Shown here: positions 26,581-32,221 of the stretch, one piece after another
Position numbering within the stretch: the stretch's first letter is position 1
Layout of the letters: every line of letters begins with the position of its first letter
Assembly: GCA_903912365.1 (NCBI GenBank)
Contig: CAIWGV010000025.1
Location: 1 to 32,221, forward strand
DNA length: 32,221 nucleotides
Source of the DNA: an uncultured Alphaproteobacteria bacterium
Lineage (GTDB): Bacteria; Pseudomonadota; Alphaproteobacteria; UBA7879; UBA5542
Reading direction: 5' to 3'
Notes under the pieces: model-generated
Databases searched by the model: none
What the model saw: only the letters and a program-made list of their open reading frames with translations
Told to the model about the DNA's origin: nothing
Program-made: the position numbers and the translations under genes

Positions 26581-27141
26581 ATGGTACAGCTCACAAGAAT
26601 CTACACGCGCGGAGGAGACAAGGGAAAGACTTCTTTAGGGGATGGCAAGAGGATTTCTAAGAACTCACTTCGCATAGAGGCCATTGGAGCGGTCGATGAG
26701 ACCAATGCTTTTATAGGCATTTGTCGACTTTATGGAAACTCCCAAACAAACGAGGTTTTGGGAAAGATTCAGAATGACCTTTTCGATGTTGGGGCTGATC
26801 TTTGTTGTCCCGAAGAAGCCTCTGTAGGAAAGTCCCTGCGTGTCCAGCCCAGTCAAACCTTGTGGCTTGAATCGGAGATGGATGAAATGAATGCAGCTCT
26901 TTCTCCTCTTAATTCCTTTGTTTTGCCCGGTGGATCGGAAGCATCGAGCTTTTTGCATGCAGCTAGAACGGTGACTCGTCGAGCGGAACGTGCTCTGGTC
27001 GCTCTTGAGGAAAAAGAAAAAGTGAACCCAGAAGTTATCAAATATCTTAATCGTCTTTCCGACTATTTATTTGTTTTAGGACGATTCTTAAATGATAAAG
27101 GCGCAAAAGATGTTTTGTGGGTGCCTGGAGCCAATCAATAA
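26581..27141 (+). CDS. PduO-type cob(I)alamin adenosyltransferase
   Basis: Converts cob(I)alamin and ATP into adenosylcobalamin, the coenzyme of methylmalonyl-CoA mutase and class II ribonucleotide reductase. The 186-residue protein has the ATP-binding TRGGDKGKTSL (8-18 region), AVDETNAFIG, FVLPGGS, the ARTVTRRAER helix and the C-terminal YLNRLSDYLFVLGR motif, all typical of the PduO family. No other cobalamin gene or B12-dependent enzyme is in the window. AAAGGA precedes the ATG. A small exported protein gene follows after 18 bp and is probably cotranscribed. Confidence 0.94.
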   Translation: MVQLTRIYTRGGDKGKTSLGDGKRISKNSLRIEAIGAVDETNAFIGICRLYGNSQTNEVLGKIQNDLFDVGADLCCPEEASVGKSLRVQPSQTLWLESEMDEMNAALSPLNSFVLPGGSEASSFLHAARTVTRRAERALVALEEKEKVNPEVIKYLNRLSDYLFVLGRFLNDKGAKDVLWVPGANQ

Positions 27142-27159
27142 AAAAATAAAGAGGCGTAA

Positions 27160-27708
27160 ATGAAAAAAAGTATCCTTCTGTCGTTGATGTGGGTGTCCGT
27201 GGTCTTTGGGCAGGATTTAGGGGTATGCCCCTCTTATACTGCATCTGACTGTAAGAAATCTTTGTCAAAGGCAGTTAACAAAATCTGTAATTGCAAAAGT
27301 ACGGACTCGGATGTTAAACAATGCGCCTTTATTTTTGTAGAAACACTGTCATCAGCAGATGATAACGCTCCTTTTTATGAACCTTTTTATAAGAACAATT
27401 ACCAGGTTGGGAATGTAAAAAAATATAGAAGCCTCATAAAATGGCTAAAGAGAAAAAGTGTTTCCGCCTGGCTTGCTGTTCACGATCTTTCCAGAGCCAT
27501 GATTCTTGAGTGGGCGGACTTTGAAACTTTATCAGAGGCAGACAAAAAAGTCCTAAAGAATATTATGGAAAGACAGTTCGTGAGAGTTGAGGATATAGGA
27601 CTTTCCTCTTCGACACCCCAATCTCGAGAAGCCTTTATTCAAGCCATGAAAAAAGCAGCAAGAGCTATCCAATGGCCTCCCGAAGAAAGAACAATAGAAA
27701 TAGAATAG
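27160..27708 (+). CDS. Small exported protein with an N-terminal cysteine cluster
   Basis: Not a recognised family. The 182-residue product has a signal peptide (MKKSILLSLMWVSVVFG, cleavage before QDLG). All five mature cysteines (23, 31, 43, 45, 55) lie within the first 40 residues of the mature protein, suggesting a small disulfide-linked module. The rest (about 60-182) is helical and charged and has no cysteine. AAAGAGG before the ATG is a good ribosome-binding site. It follows the adenosyltransferase gene and ends 4 bp from the convergent small gene at 27713-27883. Exported, function unknown. Confidence 0.75.
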   Translation: MKKSILLSLMWVSVVFGQDLGVCPSYTASDCKKSLSKAVNKICNCKSTDSDVKQCAFIFVETLSSADDNAPFYEPFYKNNYQVGNVKKYRSLIKWLKRKSVSAWLAVHDLSRAMILEWADFETLSEADKKVLKNIMERQFVRVEDIGLSSSTPQSREAFIQAMKKAARAIQWPPEERTIEIE

Positions 27709-27712
27709 AGAG

Positions 27713-27883
27713 TTATTGAGCGTCGGCGCTCGCAGCACAAGGGTCTGTTATTTCCCAAGTCCCGTCGCTGGAAACCATCCCACCTTGTTCGGAGGGACTA
27801 TATAACTTATATCCGGCGAAAAGGTCGGTTGCGGAGAATGCCAAGGCCGCAAAAGCCAATAAAACGATAGGTCTGATTTTCAC
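27713..27883 (-). CDS. Short gene for a 56-residue exported peptide (GTG start)
   Basis: Found by reading the gap between the cysteine-cluster gene and lspA. A GTG at 27883 opens a 56-codon frame with TAA at 27713. AAAGGGG lies 6 bp before the GTG, a strong Shine-Dalgarno. The product begins MKIRPIVLLAFAALAFSAT and has a likely cleavage site after DLFA (about residue 23), leaving a mature peptide of about 33 residues with one cysteine (GYKLYSPSEQGG ... TDPCAASADAQ). A good promoter lies upstream (27917-27945). The combination of promoter, ribosome-binding site and signal peptide makes a real gene likely despite its size. No homologue is recognised. Confidence 0.6.
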   Translation of the reverse strand: MKIRPIVLLAFAALAFSATDLFAGYKLYSPSEQGGMVSSDGTWEITDPCAASADAQ

Positions 27884-27916
27884 TTTATACCCCTTTACAA
27901 AAATATACCTCTTTTA

Positions 27917-27945
27917 AGCATAGGGTTTTTCTCAAAAATGGGCAA
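27917..27945 (-). promoter_or_regulatory. Predicted promoter of the 56-residue exported peptide gene
   Basis: On the minus strand TTGCCC (27940-27945) and TATGCT (27917-27922) are exactly 17 bp apart, 33 bp before the GTG start. The match is 4/6 at each box. Confidence 0.4.
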
Positions 27946-28028
27946 GGAGTTTGATGGGGAGTCTTCCCAACTTCAATCATTTTGTCGGCTCCGGAAAAAT
28001 GATGGTTAGGATTGATTTTATTTGTTTA

Positions 28029-28051
28029 ATTGATACTTGGCCCTTATCAAT
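28029..28051. repeat. 7-bp inverted repeat in the lspA downstream gap
   Basis: ATTGATA (28029-28035) and TATCAAT (28045-28051) form a perfect inverted repeat with a 9-base spacer. There is no T-run on either strand after it, so it is not an intrinsic terminator; a protein-binding site or weak RNA stem-loop is possible. The rest of 27946-28083 shows no gene. Confidence 0.4.
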
Positions 28052-28083
28052 AATAGGCAATGAAGAATAACTTTATGTCTTTT

Positions 28084-28557
28084 TTAGGACAGGGACTCGG
28101 CCTTTTTGGTAAAGAATTCTTGCACCAAAAACAACCCAACGCCCACAACCACAAAGCTATCGGCCACATTAAAGGCAGGCCAGTGAAGATCTCCTAGGTG
28201 AAAGTCTAAGAAGTCCACGACGCCCCCGCGGAAGAGGCGATCGGCTAAATTTCCAAAAGCTCCCCCCAAGATGCATCCAAAAGAAATAATCATCAGAGGT
28301 TTTGTTTCCTTGAGAAGCAGATAAATAACATAGGCAATGATTCCCACAACGGTTCCATTGATGAGCCAGAAAGATAGATCGGAGTGATTATTTAAAATAC
28401 CAAAGCTGATGCCTCGATTCCAGGTTAATACCAGATCAAAAAAACCAGTGACCGTAAGGGGCAAATCAGAGGCATGAGTTACAATGAGATATTTGGTGAT
28501 CTGATCCAAAAGGAAAATGAAGGCGATAATCGGTATGGCTATCCGTTTAGGGGGCAT
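28084..28557 (-). CDS. lspA: Lipoprotein signal peptidase (signal peptidase II)
   Basis: Inner-membrane aspartic protease that cuts the signal peptide off prolipoproteins such as LptE and the DUF3576 protein here. The preferred ATG at 28557 gives 157 residues beginning MPPKRIAIPIIAFIFLLDQITKYL, the normal N-terminus. Catalytic aspartates are in GNLADRLFRGGVVDFLDF and FNVADSFVVVG; four membrane spans are visible. The start lies 4 bp after the ileS stop, with AAGGAA almost touching it. An in-frame ATG at 28584 inside ileS has a better-spaced AGAGG and would add nine residues, so the true start is open. The ileS-lspA order is widespread. Confidence 0.95.
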   Translation of the reverse strand: MPPKRIAIPIIAFIFLLDQITKYLIVTHASDLPLTVTGFFDLVLTWNRGISFGILNNHSDLSFWLINGTVVGIIAYVIYLLLKETKPLMIISFGCILGGAFGNLADRLFRGGVVDFLDFHLGDLHWPAFNVADSFVVVGVGLFLVQEFFTKKAESLS

Positions 28558-28561
28558 TTCC

Positions 28562-31315
28562 TTACCGGTAAGTAGACACTGCATGATCACACCTCTCACA
28601 TAAATTTTTAACCTCAGGTAAGATGCGCCAACAGCGGGCACACTTTTGGCCAGGAGCTAGACTCACCTGCACCCCTACCTTCGGCACATCGGTCAGTTGG
28701 AAAGCGTCTTCTGGAACTTCCTCCCATAGAATTTCCCCAGAAGATGTAATCATCAATTCTGGTAGGTTAATGGTTTTGAGAAGGTCATAAAATGCTTCAT
28801 CTTGTAAAAATACTTTCACATGAGCTTGAAGGCTAGAGCCAATTTTTCCCTGGGACCGGTCCAATTCCAAGGCTCCTGTTACGACGCGGCGTATATCCCG
28901 CAGAGTGGACCACTTGGCGCCAACGCCAGGATTATGCCAGTTTTTGGGAAATTGAGGAAGGTGTTGAAGATGAACGCTGCTCTCTGGGAATCGTGTTCGC
29001 CAAGCTTCTTCCATGGTAAAGGTGAGAATGGGCGCCATCCATTTGCATAGGCCTTCAAAAACCATATCTAATACTGTCAGAACAGCCAGACATTTTTCTT
29101 TATTGCGCACATCACAATAAAGGGTGTCTTTTCGGATATCGAAATAAAAGGCTGAGAGATCATTTACACAGAAATTGTATAAAGCGGTAAAGATGCCATG
29201 AAAGTCATATACCCCTACTTTCTCTCTCACTGTTTTTTCCAGCTCTGTTAGGCGGTGGAGAACCCATTTTTCCAAATCCGGCAGTTGGTCATAGGACACT
29301 CGGTGAGAGACGTGAAACTCTCCCAAATTTCCTAAGAGGTAACGGAAGGTGTTCCGGATCTTACGGTACACTTCTTCGTAACGTTTCAGAGTTTCTTTGC
29401 CGATGCGCACATCATCAAAATAATCGGATCCTGCAATCCACAAACGAACAATGTCGGCCCCATGGGTTTTAATTGTTTCTTGGAGATCAACTGTATTTCC
29501 GATGGATTTCGACATTTTACGCCCATGCTCGTCCACCACAAACCCATGAGTCATGACCGCTTTGTAGGGAGCTGTCTCTCGGGTAGCGCAGGACTCTAAA
29601 AGAGATGACTGAAACCACCCGCGGTGTTGGTCGGATCCTTCTAGGTAGAGATCCGCCACCGGAAACTCTTTCATGAGGGCATGGACTGTTCCACTTTCAA
29701 ACCACACATCCAGAGTATCTTTAATCTGCTCAAAATCATGAATATTATATTTTGTTCCCAAAAATTCCTGAGGATCCTTAGAGTACCAAATGTCTGTGCC
29801 TTGGGCTTTAATTGCGTCTTCAATTCGTTTGTTAACGTCTGCATCTCGCAAGGGTTCCCCAGTCTTTTTGGAAACAAAAACCGTTATGGGAACGCCCCAA
29901 GCCCGCTGGCGAGAAACACACCAATCGGGACGGTTCTCCACCATGGCTTTGAGCCGATTCCTTCCTTGGGTCGGATACCACTTAACCTCTTCTATGCTCG
30001 CCAATGCTTTTTTTCTAAGATCGTTTGTATCCATAGAGATAAACCATTGAGAAGTAGCTCGATAAATCAAAGGCGCCTTTGATCTCCAAGAATGGGGATA
30101 ACTATGTTTGATGGTTGTGTGTGCCAGAAGAAGACCTCGCTCTTGAAGCGCTTGAATAATGGGCGCATCAGCTTTAAAAACATGAAGTCCTCCGAACAAA
30201 GGGACATGGTCATGATAGAGACCATCTTTTCCTACAAGTTCGGGCACCTCTAAGCCATGTTCCATTCCCAATTGAAAATCTTCCACCCCATGGCTTGGGG
30301 CCGTGTGAACAAGTCCTGTTCCTTGATCTGTGGTCACATGCTCCCCTGGCAAAAATGGAACAGGAAAATCGTATCCCGCACCATGCCAAGGATGGTGGGC
30401 CGTGAGTTCTCGGAGTTCAGCTCCTTTGCAGTGAAAGAGAACTTTCACATCTTCAAGAGCGGCAGCCTTAATCACATCGTTTAGAAGAGGGGAGGCACAT
30501 AAGAGGGGGGGGTGCCCTTTGGACTCAAACACCACATAGTCGAGGTCTGGATTATAGGCAATTGCTCGGTTAGAAGGGAGACTCCAGGGCGTGGTGGTCC
30601 AAATAACCGCATGAACATTTTTGAATTTAGGGTCAGGAGAGTTTGCGGGAAACAACACATAAATGGAATTGGAGGTCTTTTCATGGTACTCCACCTCTGC
30701 TTCGGCGAGAGCTGTTTTTTCTACTACAGACCATTGAACAGGTTTAAGGCCCCGGTATAAACTTTTGTTCATGAGTACCTTATGAAGCTCCGCTACAGTG
30801 CGGGCCTCTGACTCAAAGTTCATGGTGAGGTAAGGATCTTTCCAATCTGCCGTTACCCCGAGGCGCTGAAATTCTTCTTTTTGGATGTCTACCCACTTTT
30901 GAGCAAAATCCCGACATTCTTGACGAAATTCCAGAAGAGGAACTTGATCCTTATCCATTTTTTTGGCACGGTAATGCTCTTCCACCTTCCATTCAATGGG
31001 CAACCCATGACAATCCCATCCTGGAATGAAGGGGACATACTTTCCGCTCATTCTTTGGTATTTCATGGCCATGTCTTTCAAGGTTTTATTAAGTGCATGC
31101 CCTATGTGAAGATGGCCGTTGGCGTAAGGAGGTCCATCATGGACGATAAAAGGTTCCTTGCCCGGGGAATTTTCCTTTAATTTTTCGTAGAGATTGATTT
31201 CTTTCCAAAACTTTAGAAGATTTGTTTCGAGCTCATTTAAATTGGCGCGCATGCCAAAAGAGGTCTGCGGCAAAAAAACCGTGTCTTTATAATTCTTTTC
31301 GGGCGTATCTGTCAT
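28562..31315 (-). CDS. ileS: Isoleucyl-tRNA synthetase
   Basis: Charges tRNA-Ile and edits valine. The 917-residue protein has HIGH as H70-I-G-H73 in PPYANGHLHIGHALNK, KMSKS at 600-604 (GRKMSKSIGNT), an intact CP1 editing domain with the TTTPWSLPSNRAIA segment, and a C-terminal zinc finger with paired cysteines (CARCW and CERCDHA). It is close in length to the E. coli enzyme and looks intact. The ATG has AAAGAG 3 bp upstream. It lies 36 bp after the small exported-protein gene and just before lspA on the same strand. Confidence 0.98.
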   Translation of the reverse strand: MTDTPEKNYKDTVFLPQTSFGMRANLNELETNLLKFWKEINLYEKLKENSPGKEPFIVHDGPPYANGHLHIGHALNKTLKDMAMKYQRMSGKYVPFIPGWDCHGLPIEWKVEEHYRAKKMDKDQVPLLEFRQECRDFAQKWVDIQKEEFQRLGVTADWKDPYLTMNFESEARTVAELHKVLMNKSLYRGLKPVQWSVVEKTALAEAEVEYHEKTSNSIYVLFPANSPDPKFKNVHAVIWTTTPWSLPSNRAIAYNPDLDYVVFESKGHPPLLCASPLLNDVIKAAALEDVKVLFHCKGAELRELTAHHPWHGAGYDFPVPFLPGEHVTTDQGTGLVHTAPSHGVEDFQLGMEHGLEVPELVGKDGLYHDHVPLFGGLHVFKADAPIIQALQERGLLLAHTTIKHSYPHSWRSKAPLIYRATSQWFISMDTNDLRKKALASIEEVKWYPTQGRNRLKAMVENRPDWCVSRQRAWGVPITVFVSKKTGEPLRDADVNKRIEDAIKAQGTDIWYSKDPQEFLGTKYNIHDFEQIKDTLDVWFESGTVHALMKEFPVADLYLEGSDQHRGWFQSSLLESCATRETAPYKAVMTHGFVVDEHGRKMSKSIGNTVDLQETIKTHGADIVRLWIAGSDYFDDVRIGKETLKRYEEVYRKIRNTFRYLLGNLGEFHVSHRVSYDQLPDLEKWVLHRLTELEKTVREKVGVYDFHGIFTALYNFCVNDLSAFYFDIRKDTLYCDVRNKEKCLAVLTVLDMVFEGLCKWMAPILTFTMEEAWRTRFPESSVHLQHLPQFPKNWHNPGVGAKWSTLRDIRRVVTGALELDRSQGKIGSSLQAHVKVFLQDEAFYDLLKTINLPELMITSSGEILWEEVPEDAFQLTDVPKVGVQVSLAPGQKCARCWRILPEVKNLCERCDHAVSTYR

Positions 31316-31351
31316 GGCTCTTTTATAAAGGGCCCCGCCTTAAAAGGCAAA

Positions 31352-31708
31352 TTAAAGATGGAGAGTCGGCGCTGGGGATATTTCAAAAGTAACGAGAGTT
31401 TTTTTAGAGTTGGAAGATTCAAAGGAAAGTCGAAGGCATTCCCCGTCTCGTTCATAGAGAGTGTCTGTTTTTCTTTTCCATCCCAAATTCGGAAGGGTTT
31501 TTGAGTAAAACTCACAAATAATTTTTTGAGAAATATCGCCTTGAGCCTGAAGAGTTACAAGGCGCCCTTCCATCTTGTCGAAGACAACAGGATCTTCCAC
31601 AAGATCAAGCCCTGTCATTAGGGGAAGGTCCTCTGTTCCTGGCAAGTAGGCCTGGGAAAGACTGAATAAAAAAACAAATGGTATTAAAAAATAGAAAAAT
31701 TGCTTCAT
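31352..31708 (-). CDS. Small exported protein upstream of ileS
   Basis: A 118-residue predicted periplasmic protein. The frame is open to 31762, but the ATG at 31708 starts a signal peptide (MKQFFYFLIPFVFLFSLSQA, cleavage after residue 20) and has GAGGGGG upstream, so it is preferred. The mature part contains DLPLMTGLDLVEDPVVFDKMEGR and EFYSKTLPNLGW, a pattern I recall in short exported proteins encoded near ileS-lspA in other alphaproteobacteria; no function is known. Two cysteines are present. Its ribosome-binding site lies inside the 3' arm of the hairpin at 31714-31758, suggesting translational control. Confidence 0.75.
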   Translation of the reverse strand: MKQFFYFLIPFVFLFSLSQAYLPGTEDLPLMTGLDLVEDPVVFDKMEGRLVTLQAQGDISQKIICEFYSKTLPNLGWKRKTDTLYERDGECLRLSFESSNSKKTLVTFEISPAPTLHL

Positions 31709-31767
31709 GGAGACCCCCTCACCCGGATGCCTATTTGTATCATGCTCGGGTGAGGGGGACAACCCCC
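31709..31767 (-). promoter_or_regulatory. Leader hairpin that masks the ribosome-binding site of the small exported-protein gene
   Basis: A perfect 12-bp GC-rich inverted repeat pairs CCCCCTCACCCG (31714-31725) with CGGGTGAGGGGG (31747-31758), with 21 bases between. On the minus-strand transcript the second arm read is GGGUGAGGGGG, which ends 6 bases before the AUG at 31708 and contains the Shine-Dalgarno. The C5 end of the first arm could instead pair with GGGGG at 31763-31767 just before it (5-bp stem, loop of four). Two exclusive pairings with one hiding the ribosome-binding site is the layout of a translational switch; no known riboswitch family is recognised. Confidence 0.55.
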
Positions 31768-31856
31768 ATGAAGATTTAGAGGGATTCTTCGTCTTCTCGT
31801 AATTAGACGTCTTGCGTAAGTAAGGCTATGGCAAGCATTCCTGAATTGAGTGTTTC

Positions 31857-32221
31857 TTAATAAAAAGTTATCTCTGTGAGAGAAAGATGCTGTCTCAGCA
31901 GATCTCTGTCCGCATATACAATTTGATTACGCCCAATACCCAAGCTTCTCAACTGAGATAGCTGAGCCAGAGAGGCCGCCCCCTCAGCTCCAATTTGATT
32001 ATACTCAATACCCAAGCTTCTCAACTGAGATAGGCGAGCCAGAGAGGCCGCACCCGCAGCTCCAATGTTATTAAACCCAATATCCAAGCTTCTCAACTGA
32101 GATAGTTGAGCCAAAGAAGCCGCCCCCGCATCTCCACTGTGATTACCCCCAATATTCAGAGATGTCAGATGAGCCAACTGAGCCAGAGAGGCCGCCCCCG
32201 CAGCTCCAATTTGATTATACC
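31857..32221 (-). CDS. Leucine-rich repeat protein, C-terminal part (cut by the window edge)
   Basis: 120 residues are visible; the frame stays open to base 32221, so the start lies beyond the window. It consists of 24-residue leucine-rich repeats of the form LRSLGIxxNQIGAxGAASLAQLSQ, at least four units, ending with a diverged unit and EITFY. The GAASLA signature is like the ribonuclease-inhibitor-type or bacterial LRRs of host-associated bacteria. LRR domains usually bind proteins, and in intracellular bacteria they often belong to secreted effectors; that role here is inference. The stop is 148 bp from the preceding small gene's ATG. Confidence 0.85.
   Translation of the reverse strand, partial: YNQIGAAGAASLAQLAHLTSLNIGGNHSGDAGAASLAQLSQLRSLDIGFNNIGAAGAASLARLSQLRSLGIEYNQIGAEGAASLAQLSQLRSLGIGRNQIVYADRDLLRQHLSLTEITFY
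31942..32221. repeat. 72-bp tandem repeats within the LRR gene
   Basis: Units begin at 31942, 32014 and 32086 with the same opening AAGCTTCTCAACTGAGATA, exactly 72 bp apart; a more diverged fourth begins at 32158. High DNA identity between units points to recent duplication, so unit number may vary between strains. The array continues past the window edge. Confidence 0.85.

Noticed and set aside
28010-28080. Plus-strand 22-codon frame starting ATGGTTAGG
   Set aside because: Too short, no Shine-Dalgarno, no signal peptide, and it spans the inverted repeat; no support beyond an open frame.
29681-30082. Plus-strand frame of 133 codons inside ileS
   Set aside because: It is antisense to the conserved isoleucyl-tRNA synthetase and lacks start signals.

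Overview
The window looks like a chromosomal segment of an alphaproteobacterium, most likely a host-associated one of the Holosporales/Paracaedibacter type. This is inferred from gene order and protein style; there is no rRNA or other decisive marker. Supporting signs are the DUF3576 lipoprotein-leuS-lptE-holA order, hrcA-grpE facing rph-rdgB-hemW, ileS-lspA, an alphaproteobacterial-type family 4 uracil-DNA glycosylase, many small exported proteins of unknown function, a leucine-rich repeat protein and moderate GC. There are no rRNA, tRNA, CRISPR, integrase or insertion-sequence genes in view.

Layout. 1-162: no supportable gene. 163-5260 (minus): a tight run, in transcription order a GT-C-like membrane protein, a GT2 glycosyltransferase, a GNAT-fold protein with a signal peptide, an M48 metalloprotease with TPRs, and uracil-DNA glycosylase. 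5286-10944 (plus): tsaD, then lipoprotein-leuS-lptE-holA. 11048-11569 (plus): an exported cupin ending in a strong intrinsic terminator. 11629-13374 (minus): an ABC exporter. 13504-13999 (plus): a RHH/RelE-type toxin-antitoxin pair with a clear promoter and operator palindromes. 14003-16121 (minus): grpE and hrcA behind a small exported protein. 16228-18708 (plus): rph-rdgB-hemW.

18777-26511 (minus): tyrS, a very unusual 855-residue outer-membrane protein (repeated AMIN-like periplasmic units followed by two tandem beta-barrels), a second ABC exporter, an exported coiled-coil protein and the D,D-carboxypeptidase DacB. 26581-27708 (plus): PduO-type cobalamin adenosyltransferase and a small exported cysteine-rich protein. 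27713-27883 (minus): an overlooked 56-codon gene for an exported peptide, starting with GTG behind a good Shine-Dalgarno. 28084-31708 (minus): lspA, ileS and a small exported protein whose ribosome-binding site lies inside a perfect 12-bp inverted repeat. 31857-32221 (minus): the C-terminal part of a leucine-rich repeat protein built from 72-bp tandem repeats and cut by the window edge.

Most of the genes are housekeeping (tRNA charging and t6A modification, replication clamp loading, heat-shock control, nucleotide-pool cleaning, RNA processing, lipoprotein and LPS maturation). The accessory signal lies in the envelope and exported proteins: the twin-barrel protein and its ABC exporter and DacB neighbours, the exported GNAT, the cupin, several exported orphans and the LRR protein. 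No single complete defence or secretion system is visible. The strongest candidates for something undescribed are the AMIN-like/twin-barrel protein and the hairpin that masks the ribosome-binding site at 31709-31767.
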